Shown here: in pieces, positions 57,966 through 63,756 of the stretch
Numbering within the stretch: position 1 is the stretch's first letter
How the letters are laid out: each line of letters begins with the position of its first letter
Virus record (IMG/VR): IMGVR_UViG_3300032304_000650
Span: 1 to 64,000 of that record
Origin: a virus
Length of the DNA: 64,000 nt
Direction: 5' to 3' (one strand)
The notes under the pieces: model-generated
The model's database searches: none
What the model saw: only the letters and a program-made list of their open reading frames with translations
Told to the model about the DNA's origin: nothing
Position numbers and translations under genes: made by a program

Positions 57966-58008
57966 CAAATATACGTCATCTTGAAACTAAAAAATCAATT
58001 TGACGTAT
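57966..58008 (-). promoter_or_regulatory. Main late promoter overlapped by a perfect 8-bp inverted repeat
   Basis: TATATTTG (minus strand) at 57966-57973 lies 28 bases before the RepL-like ATG. ATACGTCA at 57971-57978 is inverted as TGACGTAT at 58001-58008 with a 22-bp spacer, so one arm covers the promoter box and the other lies near the -33 region. This is the arrangement of a repressor or activator site that controls late transcription. Confidence 0.65.
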
Positions 58009-58080
58009 TTTTTTTACAAAAAATTGAAAAACACGTATTGATTCTCAGTTAGTTACAAGGTTTCCTTCTTATATATATTA

Positions 58081-58201
58081 TACAGATGTATTCCATACTC
58101 TGTATCCTGTTTTACAAACAGGTTTATACGTAGATATGGCACTCTATAAAGTAAAGCTGTTACTTTACCGTATCGGCTGTTTAGTCAAGCGTTAACTTGA
58201 C
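58081..58201 (+). repeat. Array of four small hairpins
   Basis: TACAGA...TCTGTA at 58081-58104 (with inner GTAT/ATAC), CCTGTTT-TAC-AAACAGG at 58106-58122, GTAAAG-CTGTTA-CTTTAC at 58151-58168, and GTCAAG-CGTTAA-CTTGAC at 58184-58201. The last two share a 6-bp stem and 6-base loop design and start 33 bp apart, about three helical turns. Confidence 0.65.
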
Positions 58202-58224
58202 GTGCGGCTACCCGTCAGAAAGTA

Positions 58225-58268
58225 TGAGGTATGTGACCATGCAAATAGTGAGGTATGTAACCATGCAA
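58225..58268 (+). repeat. Iteron-like direct repeat
   Basis: TGAGGTATGTGACCATGCAA at 58225-58244 is repeated at 58249-58268 with one base changed (G to A). The period is 24 bp. Short tandem repeats next to a Rep-like gene suggest initiator binding sites. Confidence 0.7.
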
Positions 58269-58516
58269 GGGAACTATATATGCATAGTGGGTATAACGCC
58301 TAGGTGAAATTCAATTTCCTAGCCCGTGTACCCCATAGAAATGATTGAAAATCAGCAAGTTATATCGTAAAAACTAACTAGATAGAAGTGATAACGCATA
58401 GCTATTATACGTATAGATAGGATGCTATAATATAAATAGTTGTCTATGCAACTAACTTAGATTCCCTCCTCATATCAATGTTCAAACATCTAATTCATTC
58501 ACCTATCACGCGCGCA

Positions 58517-58771
58517 CATACGCGCTATATACTAACTAGGATTTTGTACCTAAATTCTCCTAGGGAACTCAGATTTTATGGGTCTAAATGTTAAAATTCC
58601 TTTAACACATTTCCTGCCATTTTAAGGCGATTCTAGCCTATCAAATCGTTTTTGAGGCAATCACCTTAGCCACCCTGAGAAAGTGGAAATTTGGGGAAAT
58701 TAACAGGTCTTTAACATATACACTTTAACTTTTTCTTAACGTATGTTTTCGTATCATACGCGCATACGCGC
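58517..58771 (+). repeat. CATACGCGC repeats
   Basis: CATACGCGC occurs at 58517-58525, 58755-58763 and, sharing one base, 58763-58771. The sites lie in AT-rich DNA and stand out as alternating purine-pyrimidine tracts. The two latter copies are followed by CCCTATATCCTTATAGGG, which forms a hairpin at 58773-58790. Confidence 0.55.
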
Positions 58772-58772
58772 A

Positions 58773-58790
58773 CCCTATATCCTTATAGGG
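58773..58790 (+). other. Perfect hairpin after the CATACGCGC pair
   Basis: CCCTATA at 58773-58779 pairs with TATAGGG at 58784-58790 around TCCT. No T-run follows on either strand, so it is not a terminator; it may be an operator or origin element. Confidence 0.5.
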
Positions 58791-58847
58791 AGGCCATAAA
58801 AAAGCTTTAACAAAGTTTTAACTACCCCATCCATTGCGGTATCAAAA

Positions 58848-58855
58848 TATCTTTG
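58848..58855 (+). promoter_or_regulatory. Promoter box of the ribozyme-containing early operon
   Basis: TATCTTTG matches TAnnTTTG exactly; no TTTG lies at the normal upstream distance, but CTTTAACAAAGTTTTAAC at 58805-58822 resembles a repeated element also found upstream of the gene at 62999. The expected start is near 58863. Confidence 0.55.
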
Positions 58856-58862
58856 CAGTTTT

Positions 58863-59186
58863 ACAATGTCAACGGGGGACACCCCAACGACGCAGTTCTT
58901 TTCAAGGTGGGTCACTCTAGGTAATCATTCCTAGGTAAGCACGACCCGATATCGCGAAAGGTTAGACAATCTGACTAAGTAGCACGAAAGGATATCCGCT
59001 AGGCCAACAAGCACACCACAACAACAAACACCATCACCGCGCTGAGGGTATAAAAAGAGAGCGGGTAAGTAGCTACCACGGACATAGGTAGCGATGACCT
59101 TACAGCAACGGAATCTGATTCTAGATTAATAGAATAGACGAGCTGAGATTGTCTCAGTTGCAGTCGGTTTACTAGGACGATGGCCC
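58863..59186 (+). ncRNA. Long structured 5' leader RNA upstream of the first ribozyme
   Basis: No reading frame of note covers these 320 bases, but perfect short stems are dense. They are GGGG/CCCC near 58874-58885, an outer GGGTC/GACCC enclosing CTAGG/CCTAG at about 58909-58948, GATATC pairs with inner TTAG/CTAA, GCTACC/GGTAGC near 59073-59092, and CTGAGA-TTG-TCTCAG at 59142-59156. The stretch is also less AT-rich than the rest. I infer a folded leader that the downstream hammerhead would release. No known family is recognised; candidates are a regulatory leader or a separate phage ncRNA. Confidence 0.55.
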
Positions 59187-59241
59187 AATGTACGCGGTTA
59201 AAAAAGCACCGCGCTGACGAGTCGCAGAACGACGAAACATT
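59187..59241 (+). ncRNA. Hammerhead ribozyme, type III
   Basis: All core positions fit. Stem III pairs AATGT (59187-59191) with ACATT (59237-59241). Stem I pairs CGCGGT (59193-59198) with ACCGCG (59208-59213) around a nine-base A-rich loop. The core CTGACGA is at 59214-59220. Stem II pairs GTCG (59221-59224) with CGAC (59230-59233) around CAGAA. GAA is at 59234-59236. The cleavage triplet is GTA (59190-59192), so cutting is expected between 59192 and 59193. Stem III is open at its end, which defines type III. It would cut the early transcript 71 bases before the ATG at 59264. Confidence 0.9.
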
Positions 59242-59263
59242 AACAAAAAAAACTATATGTATT

Positions 59264-59497
59264 ATGGAAAGGAATTACAGCGTATCAATTAACACTACAA
59301 GCCATTTTGAACTAGAGTACAAGCAAAGAGCTGTAGCTTTTGAGTTCAAGACTTTTGATGAAGCCTATGAAAAGTACAAGGAATTAGTCGCAGATGAATC
59401 AGCGCACGTATCTACCTTGAACAGCGTGAGGTCTAGCGTGACAATCACCATGGCGCACGAGGACAGAATCCAATACAGAGTAAACATATACAACTAA
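59264..59497 (+). CDS. Small early protein, unrecognised, 71 bases downstream of the ribozyme cut
   Basis: I take the ATG at 59264 (after ATGTATT) as the start. A longer in-frame version from 59180 would read through the ribozyme and is rejected. The 77-residue product is acidic and mixed alpha/beta (SVSINTTSHFELEYKQRAVA, then FKTFDEAYEKYKELVADESA) with a beta end. The fold may be a small ferredoxin-like binder, but no family is recognised. It is the first cistron of the RNA predicted to be cut out by the two hammerheads. Confidence 0.75.
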   Translation: MERNYSVSINTTSHFELEYKQRAVAFEFKTFDEAYEKYKELVADESAHVSTLNSVRSSVTITMAHEDRIQYRVNIYN

Positions 59498-59508
59498 AAT
59501 TTAATACC

Positions 59509-59751
59509 ATGGAACAATTACTAAGCAACAAGTATGAGCAACTATGCGACACGCTGTCAATAGTTGAGGAATTCGTAGGCAGTCTTGCAAGCGAACGCAC
59601 CCAAATGGATATAGCTGTTAAACTATGTCCATACGTAGACAATTTAAAAAAGCTAGTGAGAGACAATCCTAGTATTGTACGTGAGACCATTGCGCACGAC
59701 TACATAGGGTTAAGAGACGAAGACGAGGATTTTTTACCAAGACTAGCATAA
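59509..59751 (+). CDS. Small helical early protein, unrecognised
   Basis: The 80-residue protein is acidic and helical (EQLLSNKYEQLCDTLSIVEE, then DIAVKLCPYVDNLKKLVRDN) and ends in an aspartate/glutamate-rich tail (RDEDEDFLPRLA). It is 12 bases downstream of its neighbour and its TAA ends one base before the type I hammerhead. Regulatory proteins of early phage operons often look like this, but nothing specific can be claimed. Confidence 0.75.
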   Translation: MEQLLSNKYEQLCDTLSIVEEFVGSLASERTQMDIAVKLCPYVDNLKKLVRDNPSIVRETIAHDYIGLRDEDEDFLPRLA

Positions 59752-59752
59752 A

Positions 59753-59808
59753 GGTTAACTGACGAGCTGTTTATCAGCGAAATGCCCGCCCCCACGGGTA
59801 TCTTAACC
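59753..59808 (+). ncRNA. Hammerhead ribozyme, type I
   Basis: Stem I pairs GGTTAA (59753-59758) with TTAACC (59803-59808) and is open at its end. The core CTGACGA is at 59759-59765. Stem II pairs GCTG (59766-59769) with CAGC (59775-59778) around TTTAT. GAA is at 59779-59781. Stem III pairs ATGCCCG (59782-59788) with CGGGTAT (59795-59801, one G-U) around a six-base loop. The cleavage base is C59802, so the cut lies between 59802 and 59803. Every conserved position is met. It would leave the DUF932-like mRNA with a 22-base 5' leader. Confidence 0.95.
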
Positions 59809-59824
59809 AAAAAAAATAAATGTT

Positions 59825-60748
59825 ATGAGAAATCAAACAGCAACAAAAGTATTAGACCAAGAGTCTAGATTCAGCGCAAAAACTACTGATTCAGCAGAGC
59901 GCAAAATTGACACAATCTTAGAGAACAGCAGACAAGACAACGTCTTTGTTGAATCCTCAATTGTGAGTTTATCTGAAATCACAGGTATGGCCACACGTAA
60001 AGGATTAGAGCAGGCTGTTATCTGCGAGAACGAAATCGTTAACGTGGTATCATCTAGCTATGGTCACTTGGATAATCGTAAATTCTACTACGAGGCAGAG
60101 TCTAAGTTGATTGACGCTGACATCTACTACAAACAGCGCTCAGTGAACAAAGATAACCGCTCATTCGCTGTAGACTATGTCCTAGCTGACGATAGATACA
60201 AGATTGAGATTAAAGGTGAACAAGACATCTTACGTCCTATGTTACGATTCGTTAATAGCTACGATGGTAGCTGTAAGACTAGCGGTTCAATCGGATTTTG
60301 GCGCAAGGTATGTGACAATGGTTTACATGTAGCTAATTTCAACATCGGGTTTAGTGTTAAGCACCGCGGTAATATTGCTGAGGTAGTTATGCCTAAGCTA
60401 GACGAAATTGTAGGTCAGTTCATGGACAACGAATTCTTTACACTTAAGCGTAAGTTTGAGGTGCTTGCAGAGCGTCCCGTTACTAATGTAGAAGACTACG
60501 TAAAAGCTACAGCTAAGACCCTAGGGTTATTCAAATACGAGGCATCAGATAAGAATCCCGAGCCTAGTGCAAACGCACGTTTTGTTTTTGACGTAATCAA
60601 CCGCGAGTCTAAGCTATTGAATACACGTCCTAACCAATGGATTGTATACAACGCATTCAACGAGCTGTTACACGGCAAGTTAAAGAAGACGTTTGACCAA
60701 CAAAAGAATCTTGACGAGCAATTGTTTGAGACAATCTATGCGGGTTAA
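59825..60748 (+). CDS. DUF932-like protein
   Basis: This 307-residue protein has the DUF932 features seen in phage/plasmid-like proteins: a central LRFVNSYDGSCKTSGSIGFW followed by RKVCDNGLHVANFNIGFS (about 138-175), then a helical region (TLKRKFEVLAERPVTNVEDY) and an aromatic-rich C-terminal portion (NRESKLLNTRPNQWIVYNAF). The family is widespread in plasmids and phages and its role is unknown. The ATG follows the type I ribozyme by 16 bases, and a strong terminator follows the stop. The ribozyme cut would separate its mRNA from the two upstream cistrons. Confidence 0.75.
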   Translation: MRNQTATKVLDQESRFSAKTTDSAERKIDTILENSRQDNVFVESSIVSLSEITGMATRKGLEQAVICENEIVNVVSSSYGHLDNRKFYYEAESKLIDADIYYKQRSVNKDNRSFAVDYVLADDRYKIEIKGEQDILRPMLRFVNSYDGSCKTSGSIGFWRKVCDNGLHVANFNIGFSVKHRGNIAEVVMPKLDEIVGQFMDNEFFTLKRKFEVLAERPVTNVEDYVKATAKTLGLFKYEASDKNPEPSANARFVFDVINRESKLLNTRPNQWIVYNAFNELLHGKLKKTFDQQKNLDEQLFETIYAG

Positions 60749-60760
60749 GATATCACCACG

Positions 60761-60787
60761 GGAGGGGCGCAATGCTCCTCCTTTTTT
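60761..60787 (+). terminator. Rho-independent terminator after the DUF932-like gene
   Basis: GGAGGGGC at 60761-60768 pairs with GCTCCTCC at 60774-60781 (8 bp, one G-U) with a five-base loop, followed by six T (60782-60787). Confidence 0.85.
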
Positions 60788-60790
60788 ATA

Positions 60791-60806
60791 TTATCTAAAA
60801 TAATAA
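60791..60806 (+). promoter_or_regulatory. Recurring leader element TTATCTAAAMTAATAA
   Basis: TTATCTAAAATAATAA at 60791-60806 and at 62625-62640, TTATCTAAACTAATAT at 63211-63226, and TTATCTAAACTAATAA at 63516-63531 each lie 1-4 bases before an ATG (60811, 62643, 63229, 63533). A second leader style, AAACTATCATC directly before ATG, occurs at 60990 and 62794. These may be shared ribosome-loading or regulatory elements. Confidence 0.65.
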
Positions 60807-60810
60807 TCTT

Positions 60811-60978
60811 ATGCTAGTAGAAATCAAAGAGAAGTCCGTATATGGTGGCACGCTACTATATCCAAATAATCAGACGGCTGTATACCTTACTGAGTTGATG
60901 AATAAAAAAACTTTCAATATCAGAGACCTAGATATACTAACCGACCTAGGGTATACTATTAACATTATTAAATTATAA
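60811..60978 (+). CDS. Small early protein, unrecognised
   Basis: A 55-codon frame begins four bases after the element TTATCTAAAATAATAA. The product starts MLVEIKEKSVYGGTLLYPNN, with mixed beta and helix, and ends LDILTDLGYTINIIKL. It is the first gene after the terminator at 60761-60787, so it must rely on readthrough or an unseen promoter. No family is recognised. Confidence 0.6.
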   Translation: MLVEIKEKSVYGGTLLYPNNQTAVYLTELMNKKTFNIRDLDILTDLGYTINIIKL

Positions 60979-60989
60979 AAACTATCATC

Positions 60990-61175
60990 ATGAAAAATCT
61001 ATTCGCTGTTATTACCTTTTGTTTCTTGACAGCCTGCTTCAGCATCCTTTGGCTAGCTGTATTGATGCAACTAGAACAGCACAATCAATTCGCAAGTTAC
61101 TTTGCAGTAGCATTTGTAGGTGGCTGTTTATCTTTTTTAGGGTATCTGAAATTAGAAAATCGTAAAACAAAATAA
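60990..61175 (+). CDS. Two-pass small membrane protein
   Basis: The 61-residue protein has two hydrophobic segments (about 3-26 and 35-54, including FAVITFCFLTACFSILWLAV) and ends in a basic tail (LKLENRKTK). It follows the AAACTATCATC leader style. Inner-membrane location is likely; function is unknown. Confidence 0.65.
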   Translation: MKNLFAVITFCFLTACFSILWLAVLMQLEQHNQFASYFAVAFVGGCLSFLGYLKLENRKTK

Positions 61176-61177
61176 TC

Positions 61178-61402
61178 ATGACAAAGCAATTTAAGATTGG
61201 CGAATATGCCATCGGAGGTATTATTAAAGTATCTAAAGCTAAAGGTCACGTGACCATACAAGCGCTAGATTGGGACACTAAAGAGGTATTAATTAACCGC
61301 AGATTTTTTGATTGGGGCGAGGAGGCTATGTCCAATTGTTTAAACGACTTGACTAGCTGTTACCACGCAGATAAAATATTAGATTACATTAAAAATAATT
61401 AA
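61178..61402 (+). CDS. Small early protein, unrecognised
   Basis: The 74-residue protein is beta-rich at the start (MTKQFKIGEYAIGGIIKVSK) and helical at the end (LNDLTSCYHADKILDYIKNN). It starts two bases after the previous stop and ends one base before the next start. No motif is recognised. Confidence 0.65.
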   Translation: MTKQFKIGEYAIGGIIKVSKAKGHVTIQALDWDTKEVLINRRFFDWGEEAMSNCLNDLTSCYHADKILDYIKNN

Positions 61403-61403
61403 A

Positions 61404-61760
61404 ATGGAAAAAATTATCATGAAGAACGTATTCTACGATACACCACAAGACAAAGTAGAAGAGCCTAAAAGACCCGTATTCGCTACTATTGAACACGAAG
61501 ACGAGGCTATTATATTATCTAATCTATTAGACGATGTATACGTACACGACTACAGCTATGTAATGTCTGACGATGCCAAGGTTTACGAGCGAGGCAGAAG
61601 GCATGAGGATAGAATCAAGAAGGGTATTGATATCTTATTGTTTCACCTTAAGAATGACCCTACAACGCTATTAAAACAGCTGTTAGAATGTAGGTCAGAG
61701 CAATTCATTGACGGCCTAACACATAGGACAATCAAGTCTTGGTTCCCTTTATACATGTAA
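61404..61760 (+). CDS. Small early protein, unrecognised
   Basis: The 118-residue frame may start at the first ATG or at a second ATG at 61419, which is preceded by AAAATTATC like other early leaders here. The body is acidic and helical (FATIEHEDEAIILSNLLDDV and KGIDILLFHLKNDPTTLLKQ). No family is recognised. Confidence 0.65.
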   Translation: MEKIIMKNVFYDTPQDKVEEPKRPVFATIEHEDEAIILSNLLDDVYVHDYSYVMSDDAKVYERGRRHEDRIKKGIDILLFHLKNDPTTLLKQLLECRSEQFIDGLTHRTIKSWFPLYM

Positions 61761-61778
61761 ACTATTAAATTAAATAAA

Positions 61779-61964
61779 ATGACACAAGATTTATTTGAAA
61801 CACCCGAATTGCTACCAACAGCAGTTCAAATTATTTTAAAGCAATTCAGTGAGCTAGAAAATAGCTACGACAATTGCATTGCATTGGTGGATGAATTAAA
61901 TATGATTGGATGGGGATGCGATTATGGTTTAGATGGCATACCATACGATTTACAAAAATTATAA
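61779..61964 (+). CDS. Small acidic early protein, unrecognised
   Basis: The 61-residue protein begins MTQDLFETPELLPTAVQIIL and is acidic with several aromatic residues toward its end. It sits in the run of small early genes with an A/T-rich leader (AAACTATTAAATTAAATAAA). No function is assigned. Confidence 0.6.
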   Translation: MTQDLFETPELLPTAVQIILKQFSELENSYDNCIALVDELNMIGWGCDYGLDGIPYDLQKL

Positions 61965-61985
61965 ACTTATTAAACTATTAACACA

Positions 61986-62402
61986 ATGAACTATTCATTT
62001 TATCTATTCGTACAATTACGAACACTAATCCTAGGCCAAGGTATTGAGTATGATATCCAATTCGGTATTGACCAAGACTTATTTGCTATGTATGAGAAGT
62101 CTGCCTACAATGTAGGTGAATTACCCGAGTACGAATGTATGGTCAGTTTCCTGCAAGCTTACAAAAATAATGAGATAGCTATTATTATGGACAGCTTTAA
62201 CAATTACTTAGCTAAGCATGATTGGGTAGTATTACTTGATGAAAGTGGTATCAGTCATGACTTTATCAAGCCAAGGAGAGGAGACATATTACAATTCATT
62301 AGAGTTAACGACAACGACTCTACCATTGGAGAATTCTTACACCTTCCCAGCAATCAACCGCTAAACATATTTGCAGACCGCACACTTAAATTAAATAAAT
62401 AA
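61986..62402 (+). CDS. Early protein of unknown function
   Basis: The 138-residue protein starts MNYSFYLFVQLRTLILGQGI and is acidic with mixed alpha/beta character; it has no signal peptide cut site and no obvious motif. The leader is TTAAACTATTAACACA. It is the largest gene in this part of the early cluster. Confidence 0.65.
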   Translation: MNYSFYLFVQLRTLILGQGIEYDIQFGIDQDLFAMYEKSAYNVGELPEYECMVSFLQAYKNNEIAIIMDSFNNYLAKHDWVVLLDESGISHDFIKPRRGDILQFIRVNDNDSTIGEFLHLPSNQPLNIFADRTLKLNK

Positions 62403-62404
62403 TT

Positions 62405-62623
62405 ATGAAACAACAAATAACAGCAAAATGGTTACTAACCGAATTGCAAAACATGGAGGCACTAGGTGATGACCTATCTAAAATTAAATTAAGCTACCGA
62501 TACGACCCTGACTCAGATGTAGAGCCAATAACCTATGTAAGCGAGGGTCTCTTTGATGCTGAAACTAATAATATTCTAGAAGAACTAATATTCTTGACTG
62601 ACGCGTCAGAGTATGAAGATTAA
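62405..62623 (+). CDS. Small acidic early protein, unrecognised
   Basis: The 72-residue protein (MKQQITAKWLLTELQNMEAL at the start, FLTDASEYED at the end) is acidic and mostly helical in its first half. It follows the previous gene by two bases. No family is recognised. Confidence 0.6.
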   Translation: MKQQITAKWLLTELQNMEALGDDLSKIKLSYRYDPDSDVEPITYVSEGLFDAETNNILEELIFLTDASEYED

Positions 62624-62642
62624 ATTATCTAAAATAATAACT

Positions 62643-62783
62643 ATGGCAAACAATCAAGATAGGTGGTATTACAATCACTATTGGATATATCTAGTAGGAG
62701 ACAAGTACTACCCAAGCATAGACGGCTCAGAGTGGACAACCCTAGAGGGTGCAAAGGCTCACATAGATTATCTAGCTAAATAA
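62643..62783 (+). CDS. Aromatic-rich mini-protein
   Basis: A 46-codon frame with ATG two bases after TTATCTAAAATAATAA. The product is aromatic-rich (RWYYNHYWIYLVGDKYYPSI) and looks like a single small beta domain with a helical end (GAKAHIDYLAK). No family is recognised. Confidence 0.6.
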   Translation: MANNQDRWYYNHYWIYLVGDKYYPSIDGSEWTTLEGAKAHIDYLAK

Positions 62784-62793
62784 AACTATCATC

Positions 62794-62916
62794 ATGGCGC
62801 AAAATAAAAAATATAAACTTACAGCACAAGGACACAAACACATGCCATTTTTAATAGCAGAAACTATTATTGAGCTGTCTTGGACTCCAAATTTGCTGTA
62901 TTGGGAAGAAATTTAA
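62794..62916 (+). CDS. Mini-protein, unrecognised
   Basis: A 40-codon frame with ATG directly after AAACTATCATC. The product is MAQNKKYKLTAQGHKHMPF followed by a helical end (LIAETIIELSWTPNLLYWEEI). Its stop overlaps the first copy of a repeated TTTAACAAAA element. Confidence 0.5.
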   Translation: MAQNKKYKLTAQGHKHMPFLIAETIIELSWTPNLLYWEEI

Positions 62917-62969
62917 CAAAACTTTATGAGTCCTTTAACAAAATTTTTAGAAATCGGGTCGGAACTTTG
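62913..62969 (+). promoter_or_regulatory. TTTAACAAAA repeats plus weak promoter box
   Basis: TTTAACAAAACTTT at 62913 and TTTAACAAAATTTT at 62934 are 21 bp apart, two helical turns, and a related TTTAACAAAGTTTT lies at 58806. GAACTTTG at 62962-62969 is a near match to a TAnnTTTG box for the gene at 62999. The shared element may be a regulator site or a -33-like feature. Confidence 0.45.
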
Positions 62970-62998
62970 CTGTATCAAATAATTAAAAACTATTTATT

Positions 62999-63169
62999 AT
63001 GAAAAAGAAAATTTTATCGCATCCTGCTGTTGAAGAGTTTTATGAAGACTCTGACGGCTATTGGGTTAACCTCAAAGACAACTATAGATGGTATGGCTGT
63101 GTTGCTATACATCAAGCTACATTGTCTAGAATATTAAACTCATTAAAGTACGAGTTAGAAAATATTTAG
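62999..63169 (+). CDS. Small early protein, unrecognised
   Basis: A 56-codon frame begins MKKKILSHPAVEEFYEDSDG, then YWVNLKDNYRWYGC, then a helical end with ATLSRILNSLKYELENI. It lies after the TTTAACAAAA repeats and probably starts a new transcript. No family is recognised. Confidence 0.6.
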   Translation: MKKKILSHPAVEEFYEDSDGYWVNLKDNYRWYGCVAIHQATLSRILNSLKYELENI

Positions 63170-63180
63170 GTTAACGTGGG

Positions 63181-63208
63181 ATGCGACACGTACAACGCAT
63201 ACTTTTTA
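63181..63208 (+). terminator. Possible weak terminator
   Basis: ATGCG at 63181-63185 pairs with CGCAT at 63196-63200 and is followed by ACTTTTT. The stem is only five bases, so this is tentative. Confidence 0.3.
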
Positions 63209-63228
63209 AATTATCTAAACTAATATTT

Positions 63229-63528
63229 ATGAACAGCTTTATTGTAGACTATGACAAACAAACGCTCCAATTAAATTACAATGGAGAGCAGTTTGACTTT
63301 GATTTAAAAAAAGGAGACAAGCGCGACTTTTGGCATGGATTCAGAACGAGTGACCCATACGAAATGGATGTCAATCTAGTTATAGACGAATACGACGACA
63401 AGCCATACGTAAACGTATTCTTATGCAGACTAGACATGAAAGATGGCTACTACTATGTAGACTCTGACACATGCGAGCTAATTGAAGAACATACAACTAA
63501 AGGGAATATATTAAATTATCTAAACTAA
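63229..63528 (+). CDS. Small early protein, unrecognised
   Basis: The ATG at 63229 is chosen because TTATCTAAACTAATAT stands two bases upstream. A longer frame from 63181 would overlap the weak hairpin. The 99-residue product begins MNSFIVDYDKQTLQLNYNGE and is beta-rich and acidic, with a C-terminal region (YYYVDSDTCELIEEHTTKGN). No family is recognised. Confidence 0.65.
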   Translation: MNSFIVDYDKQTLQLNYNGEQFDFDLKKGDKRDFWHGFRTSDPYEMDVNLVIDEYDDKPYVNVFLCRLDMKDGYYYVDSDTCELIEEHTTKGNILNYLN

Positions 63529-63532
63529 TAAT

Positions 63533-63745
63533 ATGGCAAAAGAAATGAGGGTCTATATTATAGACACATCTAGAATGAGCGATGAGGATTTATTCCGCAA
63601 GCCCGTATACACATCTGACAATGAATCGTTTATGGATATGGCAGAGACCTTTGGCGATGTCTATTCCTTAAAAGGCTTTGAGGATGCTGTATCACTACGC
63701 TCCATGGATTTAAGCAACTGCTATTTAAGATTTATTAAAATATAA
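63533..63745 (+). CDS. Small early protein, unrecognised
   Basis: The 70-residue protein starts MAKEMRVYIIDTSRMSDEDL and is acidic with mixed structure. Its ATG follows TTATCTAAACTAATAA by one base. No family is recognised. Confidence 0.6.
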   Translation: MAKEMRVYIIDTSRMSDEDLFRKPVYTSDNESFMDMAETFGDVYSLKGFEDAVSLRSMDLSNCYLRFIKI

Positions 63746-63756
63746 AAAAACAAATC

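Larger units (their letters stand above)
58009..58847 (+). other. Gene-free region, origin candidate
   Basis: About 840 bases hold no gene. They contain four consecutive hairpins at 58081-58201, a 24-bp-period repeat at 58225-58268, a CTAGGA/TCCTAG pair at 58536-58563, alternating CATACGCGC blocks, a perfect hairpin at 58773-58790 and AT-rich tracts. A RepL-like gene is next door on one side and an early promoter on the other. This is the pattern expected for a replication origin, but no function has been shown. Confidence 0.55.

Noticed and set aside
58285-58340. A nested hairpin with UAACGC (twister-like appearance)
   Set aside because: The stem around GGGTA/TACCC with inner CTAGG/CCTAG is real, but the conserved twister internal loops and second pseudoknot are not present.
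59180-59497. A 105-codon frame starting at 59180
   Set aside because: Its first 28 codons lie in the hammerhead ribozyme and neighbouring leader; the ATG at 59264 is the better start.
60180-60200. CTGACGA within the DUF932-like gene
   Set aside because: It is coding sequence (LADDRY) and no stems or GAAA partner lie at the right distance.
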